NCBI GenBank assembly: GCA_029782225.1
Contig: JAKOVF010000073.1
Span: 94,736-158,735, forward strand
Length of the DNA: 64,000 nucleotides
Direction: 5' to 3'
Source of the DNA: Chloroflexota bacterium
GTDB taxonomy: Bacteria; Chloroflexota; Anaerolineae; Anaerolineales; Villigracilaceae
Part shown: piece by piece, positions 17,764-27,034 of the stretch
Position numbering within the stretch: position 1 is the first letter of the stretch
Layout: every line of letters starts with the position of its first letter
The notes under the pieces: model-generated
The model's input: the letters and a program-made list of their open reading frames with translations, nothing else
Told to the model about the DNA's origin: nothing
The model's database searches: none
Made by a program: the position numbers and the translations under genes

Positions 17764-20700
17764 GATTTAGTATCCCTTTCAACCGGATTGACTTGGAGAA
17801 ATGGATAAAACTCGCAAGCCTGAGCAAGCAGTCGTTCGACGTTAGGCAGGGTTTTCTCCAATTGCGGGTATGATTCGACCAATCTCTTGAGCTCCTGTTC
17901 CATCATTTGGGTGTATGTCGTGAGCTCTTGTTGAGAAGGCAGCCGAAGCAGTTTTAGAAACAACCAATCCAGCGAACGCGCCAAGGTGGCTGGTTTCGAT
18001 TGCGAGGCCTCCGCCAATTCCTTGCTGAACGAAAAGAAGGCTCGTTGGAAGTAATTCTGCCTTTCCTCACCCGTAGCTTGCAGAGCCTTTTCAAAATATG
18101 CCGATCCTTGAATACCTTCGTAGACCGTTCGGATCGCATGTGCTTCCAGCGGGAGAAGCAAGATTCCGTCCTGATAGCATGCCAGCGTAGCTTCGAATTT
18201 TTTCTCCCGAAACGATAACACGCCTAGGCTCAGGAGACATTCCGCCTTGCGGTATGCATCTTGGGATTCCTCCGCCTTCAGAAGGGCCTCTTCGGCAAAT
18301 TTTCGAGCCAGCTGTAGGTCTGAATAAACAGTATTTGTCCGCGCAACGCGACTCATGAGATTGCGCAAATCTGCTACATCAGCATTCATCTGGTACTTCT
18401 CGAAAACTTCAGCAACCTTATGTAATTTTTCGAGCAGATGATCAAAATTCCCGGTCCGATATAGAATGTAGTTCTGAAATCTTCGGGCATGGGCGAGGCC
18501 CAACGGATCATTCTTCTTACTAAAGATCTGCATTGCCTTTTTCAAATGCTCTGCAGCCTCAGCTGTGCTAGTGGTATCCCATAGAATGGAGGTCATAGAA
18601 AGATGAGCATTCCCCATCAATTTGTCTGCATTGAGAATATATCCGAGCTGTAGAGCCGCCTTGGCGTATCGCCGCGCTTCTCCGAAATGCTCCTGCCGGT
18701 GCGCCACCCAACTCTTGCCGAGCAGCAACTCTGCGTGATCGGCATCCGTATACAAACTGGGGATCTCATCTATACTGTCTAAATATTGTCTTGCATCCTC
18801 CAATTTGCCTTCCAGCCTGGCCTGGTTATATTTTCTTTGTAAATCCTTGAGCTTTTCATGTTCCTCGATCGTGCGCTTGACCTCCTGGAGCTCATCCACA
18901 AGTTCCGTTCGGTTCGCGACCTCTGGATCATTCTTCCAGGTAGCGGTAATTTTATCGATGAAATCCAGCGCTAGTTCTGGATCTGTGGTGCTGAGGCTGT
19001 GAAGGCGATCCCCAAGATGATCGATGCCTCGCTCATAGCTCGCCTGTTTGAAGTGGGTGCCTACCTTGCATTGCTCGATATATTGTTCGAAAGCAAGTTT
19101 ATATTCCGGTTTCGGTGCGCTAAATGCGATATCGCCCCGCAACTGGCAGTAAAGGCCGTAAATCTGGTGATAGCGTGCTCTGGCAAAGCTTACACCCTGC
19201 TCCCATTGTTTAAGAGCCATCTGTCGATAGTGGGCTGCATTTTTGCGTTCACTTTGTGACCACTGGTAGTAGTGAAAAGCCTGAGTCAGATGGCATTCCG
19301 CAATCCTGAATTTGTCGTTACTTTGGGTTGCGAGAAGATACGCCTCGTTCCCTAATTCCTCGACGTATTTCATTGTACTTCGTTGGTGTACCTTACCGGT
19401 GACCAGATCGGTATCGACTCGGAACATTCGGCACCGGATATTGAGCGCATCTGCCAGTTCCGATCGCCGTATTTTTTGGCGGAGGATGGCTTCGGCCTCG
19501 TCCAACAAAGGCCTCGCCTCTTTCGTCAAACCAGTACGGAACAGGATGTACGCATGATACTTTTTGAGCAGGGCAAGCCTGTAATCATCCGTGCACATTT
19601 GCTCTGCCTTGTTGAGATTGACAACCGAGTCGGCAGTGTCGCCCATTTCCCAGAGAATCATAGACATCACGTACAAACTCATGACCGTATCCAGGTCCCA
19701 AGCTTGGCGTAGCAGAAATCCTGTCTGGCAAAGGAGTCGGGCCTCGTAGAATTCACCCGTCAAGCGGTATAGATTTCCTAAGTTATTCAGAATTTCGGCA
19801 ATCTGCTGGATAAAGGTCTTCTTGCGCTCTAATGTCTCAGAGATTTCGAAGACTTTTCCTGCAAGTTCCATCGCGAGTTCCAGCGCACGTTGATAATTCC
19901 GCTCTGCCTCCTTCCAATCGCCCATCGCACGGTAACAATAGCCGAGCTGCTGGTAGATGAGGTAGCGCCGCTCGTACAGGTAACGATCTAGCGGACCTGC
20001 CTTCTTCCAGTCATACGAATCAAACGCTTCCCGGATCTGGCGTTCCCCTTTTTCCAATTTTTGTGCCGCTTCTTCGAACTTCTCGCGAGCAATCAACACA
20101 CCACCGGAGTAATATCCATTGAGAAAGTATTGCATCACTTCCGAGAAAGCTGGTTCAGTCTGGAAGCCCTGAATGAACTCAAGAATTAGAGCGGCTAGTC
20201 CGGAGCGACGGTCTGCGGTCAGTCTTTCAAACAGGGCTTCGAACTCACGGAAACCTGAGCGGAAGTCCGCATAAAGCCGGTAGTACAGAGCCTCCACTTC
20301 GTACGAGCGTCGTGTGACGCGTTGCTGTTCCGTGGAGACTTCCCAATCCGGCAACGCGTTTAACTCCTCATTGTAATAATCGCAAATCCTCTCGCTCAAT
20401 TTCTTGCGCAGTGTTCGTTCAGGATCCTCAAAGGTGTCCCAGACATAAGATTGCACCAGACGGCTCATTTCGTCATGCAACACGAAATAATCTTCATTTG
20501 CATATTTTACGAACGGCAGCTCCTGAAGCTCTGCAAGTAATTGCTGGCTGCGGCGGGCCTTCTGTCGAGGTGCAAGGTCACTCAAAAAGAAAAACTCCAG
20601 CAGTTTGTGATTGAAGCGCCTGTTGAAGTGCGCCATATAGAGAATGATCTCATCCACTGGTGATTGGAACCTACGGATGCCTTCCATTAGCGCCGATTCG

Positions 20701-21533
20701 AACTGCGTGCGCAGCGATTTAATTTCCTTTGCTGGTAAGGCTCTGAGCCGGGATGGCTCCAGCTTCATAACATCCGGCATAATGGGAATGCCGCGATCCA
20801 GCCAATCCAGCGACAGGGAAATCTTGATCGGCGTTCCATCGCTGAGGAAGTATATGTTTTTTTTCAGATTGGGATCGACCTCTTTCAGGTGAGGAGTCTT
20901 CGTCTCCTGGAAGTACTGCATCGCCTCTTTCTCCGAAAACCCCGTCAAGCGAATCCTTTTGATCTGCGATGGCTTGAAAATTCGTTCTAATTCTGCATTG
21001 AATTCCTTTTCATCGTTGCGACGTCCAGCTAGTAACAAAACGGTATTTTGCAGGCGCTTTGCCAACTCCAGACTAAAGGCGAACAATGGCGAATCCTGGA
21101 TGAGCTCGAGCGTGTCAAAGAAGATTACAAATCTACGGCGGCTGGCAATTTTGCTGAAATCCTCTAAAAATGCATTCACCAATTCTCCTTCTTGTTGCAG
21201 GCGAGTGAGAGGTTCAGTTGCAGACTGCACATTCCGCATGATTCTGTAGTAGTGCGGAAATTGCTTGGGTGCCACACTAACGATTTGCTCCAATATCCAC
21301 GCTTCGGATCGATGCACTGTTTGGGAAAAGTCGATGATGTCCGTCACTAGAATAGCTGGTGCGGCCTTATATTGTTCTTTGATCTTTCGCAAAATTGCGG
21401 TTTTTCCAATTCCCCCAGGCCCGGCAATATTGACAACGACAGTGCCTCCCCAACGATCTACGTGTCGGTCGATTTTGGATATCTCCTTTGTGCGCCCGAT
21501 GAAAGTCGGGAATTGTATATTTTTGGTTTTCAT
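17760..21533 (-). CDS. STAND NTPase with long TPR-like C-terminal region
   Basis: A 1257-residue protein. The NTPase domain starts at the N-terminus: a FIGRTKEISKI motif, Walker A GPGGIGKT (38-45), Walker B RFVIFFD (134-140) and the LLLAGRRN sensor strand (about 167-173). A winged-helix-like section follows (about 280-400), and helical tetratricopeptide-like repeats run from about 480 to 1230. This is the layout of AP-ATPase/NACHT-like signal-transducing NTPases, which hold an effector inactive until a ligand binds the repeats. There is no effector domain at the N-terminus, so the output is probably another operon product. It lies 33 nt after the first NTPase gene and overlaps the peptide gene by 4 nt. 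Confidence 0.82.
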   Translation of the reverse strand: MKTKNIQFPTFIGRTKEISKIDRHVDRWGGTVVVNIAGPGGIGKTAILRKIKEQYKAAPAILVTDIIDFSQTVHRSEAWILEQIVSVAPKQFPHYYRIMRNVQSATEPLTRLQQEGELVNAFLEDFSKIASRRRFVIFFDTLELIQDSPLFAFSLELAKRLQNTVLLLAGRRNDEKEFNAELERIFKPSQIKRIRLTGFSEKEAMQYFQETKTPHLKEVDPNLKKNIYFLSDGTPIKISLSLDWLDRGIPIMPDVMKLEPSRLRALPAKEIKSLRTQFESALMEGIRRFQSPVDEIILYMAHFNRRFNHKLLEFFFLSDLAPRQKARRSQQLLAELQELPFVKYANEDYFVLHDEMSRLVQSYVWDTFEDPERTLRKKLSERICDYYNEELNALPDWEVSTEQQRVTRRSYEVEALYYRLYADFRSGFREFEALFERLTADRRSGLAALILEFIQGFQTEPAFSEVMQYFLNGYYSGGVLIAREKFEEAAQKLEKGERQIREAFDSYDWKKAGPLDRYLYERRYLIYQQLGYCYRAMGDWKEAERNYQRALELAMELAGKVFEISETLERKKTFIQQIAEILNNLGNLYRLTGEFYEARLLCQTGFLLRQAWDLDTVMSLYVMSMILWEMGDTADSVVNLNKAEQMCTDDYRLALLKKYHAYILFRTGLTKEARPLLDEAEAILRQKIRRSELADALNIRCRMFRVDTDLVTGKVHQRSTMKYVEELGNEAYLLATQSNDKFRIAECHLTQAFHYYQWSQSERKNAAHYRQMALKQWEQGVSFARARYHQIYGLYCQLRGDIAFSAPKPEYKLAFEQYIEQCKVGTHFKQASYERGIDHLGDRLHSLSTTDPELALDFIDKITATWKNDPEVANRTELVDELQEVKRTIEEHEKLKDLQRKYNQARLEGKLEDARQYLDSIDEIPSLYTDADHAELLLGKSWVAHRQEHFGEARRYAKAALQLGYILNADKLMGNAHLSMTSILWDTTSTAEAAEHLKKAMQIFSKKNDPLGLAHARRFQNYILYRTGNFDHLLEKLHKVAEVFEKYQMNADVADLRNLMSRVARTNTVYSDLQLARKFAEEALLKAEESQDAYRKAECLLSLGVLSFREKKFEATLACYQDGILLLPLEAHAIRTVYEGIQGSAYFEKALQATGEERQNYFQRAFFSFSKELAEASQSKPATLARSLDWLFLKLLRLPSQQELTTYTQMMEQELKRLVESYPQLEKTLPNVERLLAQACEFYPFLQVNPVERDTKS

Positions 21534-21566
21534 AGTGTGCCCTCCCGTACGCAGATGGCCTTCTGT

Positions 21567-23462
21567 CTATTCCACCTCATCACGAGGTGCAGCATATTTC
21601 TCAAGAACGTGCATAAATTGCTCTTCATAATCCTGGCCTGGTGTTACTCTTTCAATGGCTTCCTGCAGTTCGTGATCCTGGCTCCATCTTGCTTTGAGAA
21701 CATGAAGCAGTGCCGGATGCTCCTCATCCTGAACTGCCGTCATTGCCAGCAGCAGAGATCTTTCGAACGCACCCAGAAGCCTAGTAACGATGGTTGCGGC
21801 ATCCGGCGGGTTTTCTTTGGCAGTTTCCACCTCCAAGAGCTTCGTCCAGTGATAGAGAAGCTCTAGAAGGTTCATCGCCATGCGCTCAGCTGGCTTCTTC
21901 ACTCCCGCTTCGCTGCTCTGAATACGATCCAGATATATCTCAAGCGCCAGCGAATTTAGCATTTGGTAACGGGCCAGGGCATTCAGTTGCATATTAAGGG
22001 AAAGCGCGCGACGCATGACATAATTAGGAAGAATGGAAGAGGTTGCATCTTCCTTGTCAAACAGATTTATTTTTTCGAGTCTGGCCCGCATTTCGCGCGC
22101 GTACCGAGATTTATCTGCAGCCTGGCTTTGCAGGATTTCGCGATCCAACAAGCCTTCCAGCAGCTCTCGGTCAAAGCGCCGGAATACACTCAGATTCCAG
22201 ATGACTGGCAGAAGATCAAATTCCATAGATCTGAGCATTTCCTCATAGATCGTGCTGATCACATGCCGCTTATAGAGCCGCTCCCATCCTCCCGGAGGGA
22301 TAACACACCCCTCAGCGGCCAACGCAAGCAGCATTTGCTTGGTGCATTTGGGATGTCCGCCCGTCAGGTAGTAAACTTCATTACTAAGTTCCAAAATATC
22401 ACTGAGCGGTACGGGCAGGTCCATTTGATTGACGATCGCCTCCAACATATCACGGACAGATCTGCCATCCAGGGGATCTAACTTGATTTGAGCAGCTTTG
22501 GAGAACGTCGGAAAGATTTCTGTGGGGAGCAGTGGATGCCGTGCGGCCAAAATGATCTTAAGTTCGATTTTGCCTTGAAGACCCCAACGTCTCAACAGAT
22601 GTTGCAGGTCTGGATTTTCGATGATGCTTTCTGGGCTGAAGAGGTAATCAATGGCCGCCTGGTTTTGATCGGCATTATCAAAAAGAAAGTAGAAGTGACG
22701 AATTCGCGGTCTCTGATTGAGGAGTACATCCAAGGCTTTTGCAAGATCAAGATAGCCCGCGTCAGTATTTCTTTCTCCGCTCAGCTGCCCCACTATCATT
22801 GGAAGTATGTTTGCTGGTCTGCAGGAGTTTAGGTCAATAAAGGTGCAGCGCGTATCTCGGGCATACTTTTCCTTAAGGTGCTGCAGAAGATACGTTTTCC
22901 CAACTCCACTGGGACCGTGCAGCACGATGCGAATATTCCTCGCAGAGCGAATCCTTGGAAACAGTTCTTCACGATCTTCAAATTCCAATGAGTCCTCTGA
23001 TGGCCCTTTAACTGGGGAGACTTCTCCTTGCAAGCCGCGCAATTCCTGTTCCACCGTTTTCACGTCGGTATTGATCACGGGAATTTGCGTTGCAGATAAA
23101 CCGATAGGTGCCAAGACCTGACCGGCAAGAAATTGCCAGTATAGAGCGGGGCTACGCTGCTTGATTTCGGCAAGCAAGCGGGCCAGCTCATTGTTCCGCT
23201 CGAAATCAATCAGCAAATCCGAATAGAGAGATTGAGGTTGTAAATTCATACTCCGCAATCTCAGCTTGGGATCGATAGCAGGGAACGTTCGCGTCCAAAT
23301 ATCATGCAATTGTGCAGGATCCTTGAATGAATCGCGTACGAGTTGAATCAGATCGTCTTGGTTATATACATGATTAATGACCTGAATCACTGTATTTTCA
23401 TTCCCCCAGATGATATTCCCATCTGCAAGTCCACCGCCAATCTGTATACCATTCTCAGACAT
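21567..23462 (-). CDS. STAND NTPase with EAD-like N-terminal domain
   Basis: A 631-residue protein, first gene of the four-gene operon. Residues 5-35 form a Gly/Asn-rich strand repeat (IQIGGGLADGNIIWGN) often found at the start of conflict-system NTPases. Residues about 37-112 are helical and resemble an effector-associated domain (EAD, death-like adaptor). The NTPase has Walker A HGPSGVGKT (182-190), Walker B YFLFDNAD (258-265) and sensor IILAARHPL (303-311), and a winged-helix/helical C-terminus. EADs normally pair with a matching EAD on a partner, but none is visible in the window. The ATG at 23462 follows AAAGGAG at a somewhat long spacing. Confidence 0.75.
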   Translation of the reverse strand: MSENGIQIGGGLADGNIIWGNENTVIQVINHVYNQDDLIQLVRDSFKDPAQLHDIWTRTFPAIDPKLRLRSMNLQPQSLYSDLLIDFERNNELARLLAEIKQRSPALYWQFLAGQVLAPIGLSATQIPVINTDVKTVEQELRGLQGEVSPVKGPSEDSLEFEDREELFPRIRSARNIRIVLHGPSGVGKTYLLQHLKEKYARDTRCTFIDLNSCRPANILPMIVGQLSGERNTDAGYLDLAKALDVLLNQRPRIRHFYFLFDNADQNQAAIDYLFSPESIIENPDLQHLLRRWGLQGKIELKIILAARHPLLPTEIFPTFSKAAQIKLDPLDGRSVRDMLEAIVNQMDLPVPLSDILELSNEVYYLTGGHPKCTKQMLLALAAEGCVIPPGGWERLYKRHVISTIYEEMLRSMEFDLLPVIWNLSVFRRFDRELLEGLLDREILQSQAADKSRYAREMRARLEKINLFDKEDATSSILPNYVMRRALSLNMQLNALARYQMLNSLALEIYLDRIQSSEAGVKKPAERMAMNLLELLYHWTKLLEVETAKENPPDAATIVTRLLGAFERSLLLAMTAVQDEEHPALLHVLKARWSQDHELQEAIERVTPGQDYEEQFMHVLEKYAAPRDEVE

Positions 23463-23571
23463 GGATGTCGTGATCTCCTTTGCCCAGAATCATTACAAGT
23501 GATGAAAGGATGGCGAGGAAAAAGCAACGTTGCGACTAATGTAATGTACCCGAATAGCCACTGATACTGTC

Positions 23572-23600
23572 ATTATAGCATTTCATAAAAGGTTTGTGAA
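23572..23600 (-). promoter_or_regulatory. Strong sigma-70-type promoter of the STAND/rSAM operon
   Basis: On the minus strand, TTCACA (23600-23595), a 17-bp spacer and TATAAT (23577-23572) with an extended TGC before the -10. The predicted transcript has a leader of about 100 nt. The -35 box is only 20 bp from the end of the ISAs1-type remnant, so the element may have set or separated its control. Confidence 0.7.
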
Positions 23601-23619
23601 AGATGTCCCGAAGGAGGAG

Positions 23620-24856
23620 CAGGGCATTCTCAACGTAAGAGGGCAAGAGCTTGGTTGGGGTGAGCTGCGAAGAAGCGTCGGACAGATGGGACGAAAGAGA
23701 AATTTGCTTGAGCCAGTAAGCCAAGAATGAGGTTGTTCAAGATGGCCATATTATTAGCGGTTGGACGCTTCTTGAGGCGAGTATGATCTTCAAGCAGGGT
23801 CACACACGAGGGTAATGCAAGCGGTTTTCAATCTGCCAGTAGGAACGCAACATCTGCAATGATTGGTCTGGGGCAGCCTACTCGGCCGATAGGCTGGTGA
23901 GGCCATACACGAGCTCATCGCGGGTTGTTCCAGTTTTGGCGATAGTTACGCTACGTTCGAGTTGGAAGACTTGCTGGAGGACAGGCCAGTCGAGGAAATC
24001 GTCAAGTTGGCTGCTGGTGGTGAGCGTGCGAACTTTGAGGCGGCTATGCCTTTTATGGGTGGTAGTAGCAGAACGACAATCCTTGGGAACAGCCCATGCC
24101 GGGCAGAAGCTGAACATTCGAGTCAAACCAATCCTGCAGCAATTGGGGATGATTGCCTTTTACTGTCCATAGATAATGGCCGCCTGCCTTGCCAATTTGG
24201 ACGGAGACCCGTCCTTGGTTGTACAGGGCATCGCCAATTACCACTTTATTGCGTAAATCAATATAAGTGAGTAAGGTTGGAGCCGCGCTGATCTCATTTT
24301 GCCTATTTTCAAGCGCACCTTGCGCCAAAGTCACGCCCTCGCCTGGCAGATAGGCAGCTAATAGACATAACCCATCTGTGAGGTCCGTATCAATTGTTCC
24401 ACAAATCACCTGCCATCGATCGCCACTACCACTTGGTAGCCTTCTTTCCCGCAATACTGATGGTGTTTTCCCAACAGCGCTTCAAATTCCTGTTCATCCA
24501 GGATATCGGCCAGTTTCCGCCGATAGGTATGATTGCTGGGCATGCTCTTCCGTTTCAACCCTAGCACATTGGCAATCCACGCCCCACGCAAGGCGACCCA
24601 TTCCGCAATCCCGCTCGGCTTATCTTCGCCACACAACTTCCCCAGAAACATCCCGGCAGAATCGTGGCCAGGGCATATCGTTTACCCTTGGGCTTTCTCT
24701 TGTCCGCCAAGCCCTGAAAGTGAAGATACAAACTCCCCAGATTCATGACCCTTGCCGTGATACACTCCATCTCGACCTTCCTTGTGTTGTGGATTTGTGC
24801 TGCACACAAAAGCATAATCGAGAAAGGTCACTTTTTTCAACTTTGAAAGAGCCCTG
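23620..24856 (-). mobile_element. Decayed ISAs1-family insertion sequence
   Basis: Imperfect terminal inverted repeats CAGGGCATTCTCAACGT (23620-23636) and, reading inwards from the other end, CAGGGCTCTTTCAAAGTT (24856-24839) bound 1237 bp, a normal size for ISAs1-type elements. No target-site duplication is visible, so the insertion is old or the flanks have changed. Confidence 0.75.
23630..24815 (-). pseudogene. ISAs1-family transposase, several frameshifts
   Basis: Pieces of one transposase lie in different minus-strand frames. Near 24750 is LYLHFQGLADKRKPKGKRY (N-terminus). Around 24600 come FLGKLCGEDKPSGIAEWVAL, a middle part with VVVAIDGR, and LLAAYLPGEGVTLAQGALEN with ALYNQGRVSVQI and WTVKGNHPQL. 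The later part has LTTSSQLDDFLDWP and YGLTSLSAE. The end near 23640-23870 has YWQIENRLHY and a final HPNQALALLR before TGA at 23630-23632. At least three frame changes and an internal stop make it inactive. Confidence 0.8.
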
Positions 24857-25231
24857 ACACTTGCATAACTGACTGTAGCAAAACTCCGCCCCTAGGTAAT
24901 AGGGGCGTGGATTCTGCCGCCTACGTGCTTTGACAGTTTCCCTATACATCCCTATAATCCCGACCGTTCCTACTTCCCACAATCCATCCGCTCCCTTGAG
25001 AAGCCTGGCAAATCGCTAGGCTTCTACTGTTCTATCTCTCCTGCAAATCCCCATCACCGAAAGGATACAAGATTCACGAATTCAAAATCAAACCAAGTAT
25101 ATGTCTCAGTCCAGATCGATAAGAAGTGAGCATGTGGGAAAAGGCTCGAAGCTGAGCAAGGACAAAACACAAGTAAGTGGGAAGCAGGAATACAAAACTT
25201 GCTACATGAGGTAGTATGAAATCTCAGCCAC
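24857..25231. other. Intergenic region right of the ISAs1 remnant
   Basis: This 375-bp stretch has a CGCCCCTA/TAGGGGCG hairpin with a 5-nt loop at 24887-24907, the right copy of the diverged repeat (24911-24966), and no convincing gene. It separates the STAND/rSAM island from the serine-recombinase element. Confidence 0.5.
24911..24966 (+). repeat. Diverged direct repeat, right copy
   Basis: ATTCTGCCGCCTACGTGCTT and downstream bases to AATCCCGACCG match 15375-15422 in the same orientation. A short perfect hairpin lies just before it. Confidence 0.5.
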
Positions 25232-25348
25232 ATGCTCGATGCAACTTCTGACACAGCTCGATTTCATGAGCTGTATCGGAAGTTAGCACGCAACGATAAA
25301 CCGTTCAAGTCCTACACAGGAGGTCCTTTAGACCCACAATACAACTGA
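25232..25348 (+). CDS. Possible 38-residue protein or gene remnant
   Basis: A short frame from ATG to TGA encoding a charged peptide with ARFHELYRKLARNDKPFKSY and GGPLDPQYN, which reads like the C-terminus of a real protein. There is no ribosome site and a stop just upstream, so it may be the tail of a decayed gene. No family is recognised. Confidence 0.25.
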   Translation: MLDATSDTARFHELYRKLARNDKPFKSYTGGPLDPQYN

Positions 25349-25363
25349 ATATCCCCTCAATTC

Positions 25364-25408
25364 AAAACGGGCGCTGTTCTGGGATTTTCCCAGGGCGGCG
25401 CCCGTTTT
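25364..25408 (+). terminator. Long hairpin near left end of the mobile element
   Basis: AAAACGGGCGC and GCGCCCGTTTT pair perfectly, with a second inner CTGGGA/TCCCAG helix. It is symmetrical enough to act as a terminator in both directions. It may also mark the edge of the integrated element. Confidence 0.55.
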
Positions 25409-25471
25409 CGATTCTGCTCTACAGCGAGGACTCACCGGGGTGAGAGGCCCGGTAAAAGCGAGACCGCCCAG

Positions 25472-25732
25472 TTGACGCTGGACGATCTCAAGGTGGAACA
25501 AATGTTCAGCGCGAATGATACCACAACGAGCAAGACCGTCAAGATTTCTTCGCCCTTTCGCCTGGATGCCATGCAACGTATGGTGCTGGCAGATGGCAAA
25601 TTGCTCAACATCGCTATACCCGCAGGCCGACAGCAGGGAGACTACCTGTACTCTGCAACCGTTACCATCCTGCGCGAGAACGCTGCCGTGTATACCACTG
25701 CGCCAGCCTGGGCAAGCGTAGAGATCCGATGA
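25472..25732 (+). CDS. Hypothetical beta-rich protein, possibly N-terminally truncated
   Basis: An 86-residue frame from a TTG. The frame is open further upstream into the hairpin without any ATG. The product (FSANDTTTSKTVKISSPFRL, then DYLYSATVTILRENAAVY) is beta-rich with no known motif. It overlaps the start of an open frame at 25729 that leads to the primase gene. It may be the C-terminal end of a longer protein lost at the element border. Confidence 0.35.
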   Translation: MTLDDLKVEQMFSANDTTTSKTVKISSPFRLDAMQRMVLADGKLLNIAIPAGRQQGDYLYSATVTILRENAAVYTTAPAWASVEIR

Positions 25733-25819
25733 GAAAGAACTGGCCGGTCGGTCCGCGTGGACGCGTGATCATGCACTCTGATTGGAAGCATCTGAATATT
25801 CCAAACAAGGAGACTGATC

Positions 25820-25927
25820 ATGCGAACCCTCGCAATGTTACTCATCCTGGTCGCCATCGCCGCCAGCCAACCGTCCTACTGGCTGGCCATGGCACTGGCT
25901 TCCATCACTCATTGTCTTGGCAACTAA
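25820..25927 (+). CDS. Small membrane peptide, 35 residues
   Basis: The ATG at 25820 follows AAGGAGACTGATC, a good ribosome site. The product starts MRTLAMLLILVAIAASQPSY and continues with a hydrophobic stretch, so it is a single- or double-pass membrane peptide or a signal-peptide-like leader. It lies 44 nt before the primase gene on the same strand. No family is recognised. Confidence 0.5.
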   Translation: MRTLAMLLILVAIAASQPSYWLAMALASITHCLGN

Positions 25928-25971
25928 CCCATCCACAAAAACATCGACGACAAGGAGGCCGCAGAAAATCC

Positions 25972-26964
25972 ATGGAGGATATTCTTTCCGCCGCCGAAGA
26001 AATTCTGGGAACGGCGGTTCGAGTGGAACGCCATCGCGATTGGGCGATCTTCTGGTGCCCCTTCCATAACGATGCCAATCGTGAAGGGCAAGGCGGCCAT
26101 CCGAATTTTGGTGTGCATCTAGTCAAAGGATACTGGAAGTGTCTGCGCTGCGGCGCGACCGGTGGTTCATTGAATGCCTTGCGCATCAAACTCGGCCAGG
26201 ATTGGAAACCGCCTATATCGGCGATACAGCCGCCACGCCCGCCCAGACCTCCGACACAGGTTCAGCTGCTTGACGAAGCCGTATCGGAAGCGCGCTCGGC
26301 TGTACAACGATCCCCTGTATGGAGCTATCTGGCAAGCCGTGGCGTGCTTCCTTACACTGCTCTGGTCTATGGTCTAGGGTACGGCATTCCCGTTCCAAAA
26401 GTTCACCGCGAGATCATCGAAGCCGCAAGGCAATCGATGATGGTGCGCCGGGACGGAATATGGTTGTGGGCCGGGGGTGTGGTGTATGCCGATCCGCCGA
26501 CACACCCCACGGTGATGAATGTCCGCTATATTCCTGAAGAACAACTGCCAAAGGGCACACGCACCTTCAAGCCTGAGAAGAACCACAAGACCTGGGGCAA
26601 CCGCGTCCAACCTCTTGGAAGCTGGCGTATCAAGCCTGGCACACGGACATTGATCGTTCTGGAAGGGCTGTTCGACATGCTCATCACTGCGCAGAAGCTC
26701 CACCAGCTTGGATGCGAAGCCGACACGGTTGCAGTCTACACTAATGGCGCCAGTCCAAGCGCAAAAATGCATCGATGGTTCAGCGAACACAGTGAGTACG
26801 AATACGTGTTACTGCGTGACCCGGATAAAGCGGGCGTGGAATGGGCGCAGACTGTATCGGCATCCATCCGACACGGCGGCGCAAACGTGCGCACCCTCAA
26901 ACCACCGGATCGCCTCGACCCGGACGAAGCCATCCTGAGCGGATGGTGGCCGTCCGCTATCTAA
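25972..26964 (+). CDS. DnaG-like primase fragment: CHC2 zinc finger plus Toprim
   Basis: A 330-residue protein. The CHC2-type zinc finger uses C and H residues in FWCPFHND (about residues 27-34) and the downstream CLRCGATGG (about 58-66). The Toprim region follows with LIVLEGLFDML (about 231-241), where the Glu is the metal ligand, and VLLRDPDKAG (about 284-293). Mobile elements often carry such short primases for their own replication or conjugal transfer. The ATG at 25972 (MEDILSAAEEIL) is chosen because the upstream extension to 25729 overlaps the small peptide gene and has no domain. SSB and clamp genes follow. Confidence 0.75.
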   Translation: MEDILSAAEEILGTAVRVERHRDWAIFWCPFHNDANREGQGGHPNFGVHLVKGYWKCLRCGATGGSLNALRIKLGQDWKPPISAIQPPRPPRPPTQVQLLDEAVSEARSAVQRSPVWSYLASRGVLPYTALVYGLGYGIPVPKVHREIIEAARQSMMVRRDGIWLWAGGVVYADPPTHPTVMNVRYIPEEQLPKGTRTFKPEKNHKTWGNRVQPLGSWRIKPGTRTLIVLEGLFDMLITAQKLHQLGCEADTVAVYTNGASPSAKMHRWFSEHSEYEYVLLRDPDKAGVEWAQTVSASIRHGGANVRTLKPPDRLDPDEAILSGWWPSAI

Positions 26965-26982
26965 ATCATCCAATTCCCTCTC

Positions 26983-27020
26983 TCGGGGAGCGATAACAAA
27001 ATCGCTCCCCGATTTCTTTT
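26983..27020 (+). terminator. Rho-independent terminator after the primase gene
   Basis: TCGGGGAGCGAT and ATCGCTCCCCGA form a perfect 12-bp stem with a 6-nt loop, followed by TTTCTTTT. Confidence 0.85.
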
Positions 27021-27034
27021 CTAGGAGAATACAC

